From Verrucomicrobia bacterium UBA3214 (GTDB taxonomy: Bacteria; Verrucomicrobiota; Kiritimatiellia; RFP12; UBA1067), in NCBI GenBank assembly GCA_002363575.1, contig DEWI01000105.1, forward strand, positions 1-7,377: DNA of 7,377 nucleotides. The letters run 5' to 3'. Position numbers and translations under genes: made by a program. Positions 5,064 through 7,377 of the stretch are shown in pieces. The notes below the pieces were generated by a model. The model saw only the letters and a list, made by a program, of their open reading frames with translations. It ran no database searches and was not told the origin of the DNA. Numbering within the stretch: the stretch's first letter is position 1; the number at the start of each line of letters is the position of its first letter.

Positions 5064-6089
5064 TCACTTCTCGAACGACGACTTGTCGGGCAGAATCGCC
5101 TCGAACGCTTTGGCGACTTCGGCAAAGCAGCGTTCGGGATCGGTATTGACGCCCTTGTCGTTCAGGCAGAGTTCTGGCAGTTCGCGGCGGCGGATTGCTT
5201 CGCAGGCGCTTTCGAGCGTCTGCTCCGTCAATACGATGAACTCCCCTTTGCGCTTCTCGTTCACGGGGAAGAATCTGCCGCTCACCATGTTCCAGGCGCT
5301 CATGAGCCACTGGTTCACGCTGTCGTCCGTGCGGAAACGGCTTCGCGAAGTGCGCTCGAGCGCACGCGGCTGGGCGCGCCACACCTCCTCGAAAGTCGAT
5401 TTGAGATGCGCATGCGCCAGATGCCCGATCGTGCCGGGTATATAGACGCGGTTGACGGCCATGGCGAGGACGTTCTTCGCCGCGCGGACGACGCCGAGCG
5501 AACGCACATCGGCGAACTTGAAGATATTCCGCCAAACCAGCTTCTCGACATCAAGCCCGATTTTCAGCACGCCGGCGTTGTTGACGGCGATGCGGCTGAT
5601 GTTGCTGCAGCCCAGCCAGCGCGGGACTCCCAGATCGCAGGGAATCTTGGGCAGCCCTTTCTCGAAGAAATGATTTGGCGCTACCGGGCGAAGGAGAAAG
5701 ACGTCGTCGTTGAAAAGCACGAATCTCTCCGAAAGCTCCGGTATGCGGTGGAGATTGAGTTCGATGGTGTTGGAATGGAATGTTGGCAGATACTCCGCCG
5801 GGATGTACTCGCGGTGATCGACAAGCCGCAGCTTGGGGTTGGAAGCGTCGAGCCAGTCGGGCTTCTGCCCGCAAGTGACGAAAAACACCTTGTCCACCCA
5901 CGGCGCGAAACGCTCCACGGAACGGAACCAGTATTTCAGCAGTCCGCAGTCGCGAAAGCGGCAATCGGCGTTGGCATCGACATCGCTGAGAGCCATGGCC
6001 TCCCCGCCATTCTCATAGCGGCGCTTCTCGGCGAGCCATGCGGGATCGGAACCGTCCACCCACGGAAGAACAAAATCTATCTTGTCCAT
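5064..6089 (-). CDS. Stealth family capsular polysaccharide phosphotransferase
   Basis: A 341-residue protein showing all four conserved Stealth regions. CR1 is IDFVLPWVDGSDPAW (4-18). CR2 is about 44-145, with RFRDCGLLKYWFRSVERFAPWV, the LPTFHSNTIELNLHRI segment and FNDDVFL (127-132). CR3 is about 223-275, with HLAHAHLKSTFEEVW and the FRTDDSVNQWL...W pattern. CR4 is about 307-341, with LCLNDKG and the KSSFE ending. Stealth proteins transfer sugar-1-phosphate units from a nucleotide sugar, making phosphodiester-linked glycans; the family also includes the eukaryotic GlcNAc-1-phosphotransferase alpha/beta subunit. The enzyme is expected to act in the cytoplasm on capsule or similar precursors. 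The ATG (6087-6089) has GAGAGG on the minus strand at 6102-6097, 7 bases upstream and overlapping the flippase stop, so translation is probably coupled. Donor sugar and acceptor are not deducible. Confidence 0.95.
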   Translation of the reverse strand: MDKIDFVLPWVDGSDPAWLAEKRRYENGGEAMALSDVDANADCRFRDCGLLKYWFRSVERFAPWVDKVFFVTCGQKPDWLDASNPKLRLVDHREYIPAEYLPTFHSNTIELNLHRIPELSERFVLFNDDVFLLRPVAPNHFFEKGLPKIPCDLGVPRWLGCSNISRIAVNNAGVLKIGLDVEKLVWRNIFKFADVRSLGVVRAAKNVLAMAVNRVYIPGTIGHLAHAHLKSTFEEVWRAQPRALERTSRSRFRTDDSVNQWLMSAWNMVSGRFFPVNEKRKGEFIVLTEQTLESACEAIRRRELPELCLNDKGVNTDPERCFAEVAKAFEAILPDKSSFEK

Positions 6090-6100
6090 ACATCAACCTC

Positions 6101-7377
6101 TCAAACCGGAACGATGCCGGGGAAATTTTTCAGCACCGCATGAACGGCCAGCCACGCGAGCGCGCCGAGCGCAACGGCCGCGACGGCGAACCGCGCATGC
6201 GTCCGCCGGTAGATTCGCGCCTGCGCCGCGTCGAAATAGCATGTGAACACGACGCGCGTCTCCCAGGGAATCTCGATAAGCAGCAATGCCAGAATCGTCG
6301 AGAATATCACGCCGTCGAGCTTGTACGCGCCTGGCAGCGCCAGGACAAGCGTGATATTGACGGCCAGATTGAAGACTCCCGAGACTATCGGCTTCCACCG
6401 GTCCTGCCGCCAGAGGCCAGCCGCGGACTTGAACGTCATCAACATCTGCCGCGACTGGTTGACGTAGAAATACAGCGCCATCAGCACCGGCGTGAGCATA
6501 TGTCTGGCAAGCGCGGGGTCGCCCTTGGTCCACAGCGCGATGAACGGCTGGTAGAGCGCCAGCATGATCGCGGCGCACACGAGTATCGCAGTCTGCGAAA
6601 GACGCGACATCCGCATGAACAGCTCGAAGTTGCGCTCCTTCGTCTCGGTGTGGATCTTGTTGCCGAAGCCGGCTGTCATCGAGCTGTAGAAAATGCTCAC
6701 AAGCCCGGCTACCGCGGTGACCACGTAGTAGTAGTTGCCGTATGCGGCTACCGCGACGAGGCCGAGAAAAGCCGAAATCACCAGATTGTCCGTCGAATTT
6801 ACAATCACGCCGCCCACCTTGTGCATGAAGATCGACTTTACATCCGAAAGCACCTTGCGGCGCAGACCGTCCGACAGGCGCCCGCGAGGTTCGATATCCG
6901 GGAAAAGGCGGCGCGACGCCTTGACGAGAAGCACGTTCTGGACGACCGTGAACGCGACGGTCGCGATCACGTAATGATAGTAGTTGCGCGTGGCAAGGAG
7001 TATGAGAAAGACCGCTATGTATTGCACGATCTGCACGCACGTCCTTATGTTCGTTATGACGTCGTTGCGATGATGCGCGCCCAGCACCGAACCGCGATAG
7101 GCGAAAAGGAAGTAGCTCGCCGACGTATTGACAAGATGTATGAAGTACAGGATGTGGAGATTGACGTTTGGAGGGACGTTGCCGTGGACCAGGCGGTCGA
7201 GAAACGGCAGCAATGCCAGCCCGATGACGAAGATTGCGGCGCCGACGCAGCGATAGACTTTGCGGTAGAACTTGAGATAGGCGCAAATCAGCTCGCGGTC
7301 GTCATCGGCGACCGGCTTGTACATGGAACACACGACGGCCATCCCGAAGCCGAGTTCGGCCAGGGAAAGAACGCCGA
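6101..7377 (-). CDS. Wzx-like polysaccharide flippase (MATE/MOP superfamily), 5' truncated by the window edge
   Basis: The frame is open from the window end (first full codon 7375-7373) to the TGA at 6103-6101, giving 424 visible residues. The ATG at 7342 is internal: the residues before it read GVLSLAELGFG, part of the usual second-helix motif (SLAELGIGxAIxxxLY), so perhaps 50-80 residues lie beyond the window. About eleven hydrophobic segments are visible. Counted from the Met at 7342, they fall near 31-50, 63-82, 103-118, 121-141, 173-192, 200-222, 250-270, 283-298, 318-337, 342-360 and 384-404. The GGVIVNSTDNLVISAFLG...YGNYYYV segment is typical of O-antigen and capsule flippases. The protein should move undecaprenyl-linked glycan units across the inner membrane. 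Its stop lies 11 bases before the Stealth start, whose ribosome-binding site overlaps it, so the two form an operon. Assignment to the family is firm; the glycan is unknown. Confidence 0.92.
   Translation of the reverse strand, partial: GVLSLAELGFGMAVVCSMYKPVADDDRELICAYLKFYRKVYRCVGAAIFVIGLALLPFLDRLVHGNVPPNVNLHILYFIHLVNTSASYFLFAYRGSVLGAHHRNDVITNIRTCVQIVQYIAVFLILLATRNYYHYVIATVAFTVVQNVLLVKASRRLFPDIEPRGRLSDGLRRKVLSDVKSIFMHKVGGVIVNSTDNLVISAFLGLVAVAAYGNYYYVVTAVAGLVSIFYSSMTAGFGNKIHTETKERNFELFMRMSRLSQTAILVCAAIMLALYQPFIALWTKGDPALARHMLTPVLMALYFYVNQSRQMLMTFKSAAGLWRQDRWKPIVSGVFNLAVNITLVLALPGAYKLDGVIFSTILALLLIEIPWETRVVFTCYFDAAQARIYRRTHARFAVAAVALGALAWLAVHAVLKNFPGIVPV

Noticed and set aside
5406..6143. Plus-strand open frame of 245 codons opposite the Stealth gene
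   Set aside because: The minus strand encodes all four Stealth regions; the plus frame has no recognisable motif.

Overview
This is a GC-rich bacterial window holding two gene groups separated by a repeat-bearing intergenic stretch. The MsbA-type exporter, Wzx-type flippase and Stealth protein suggest a Gram-negative-type cell that makes a surface polysaccharide. Isoleucine is often encoded by ATA despite the GC bias. A PVC-type lineage (Verrucomicrobiota, Lentisphaerota or Kiritimatiellota) is a weak guess from general protein character. No rRNA, tRNA, CRISPR array or transposase is visible.

Positions 1-3406 (+ strand) look like one housekeeping transcription unit. It contains the 3' end of lepA (elongation factor 4), an ABCB/MsbA-like exporter whose ribosome-binding site lies in the last lepA codons, and rsmE (16S rRNA m3U1498 methyltransferase). 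The exporter carries an unusual Ala/Pro-rich insertion between its first two membrane helices.

Positions 3407-3951 hold no convincing gene. In order they contain a strong hairpin just after rsmE, a second hairpin followed by a short T-rich tract (candidate terminator), a tandem array of dyad-symmetric 22-bp units, a perfect 14-bp palindrome, a pair of AGCGACGG repeats 22 bp apart, and an AT-rich promoter-like segment directly before the next gene.

Positions 3952-7377 form part of a surface-polysaccharide locus. A family 2 glycosyltransferase (+) is interrupted by a frameshift that falls inside a perfect 15-bp inverted repeat. It converges on a two-gene minus-strand operon made of a Wzx-like flippase (5' end outside the window) and a Stealth-type sugar-phosphate transferase. 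Flippase, phosphotransferase and glycosyltransferase fit together in assembly and export of a phosphate-linked capsule or similar glycan.

I do not see a clear new multi-gene system. The two most unusual signals are the 22-bp dyad array and the palindrome that coincides with the glycosyltransferase frameshift.
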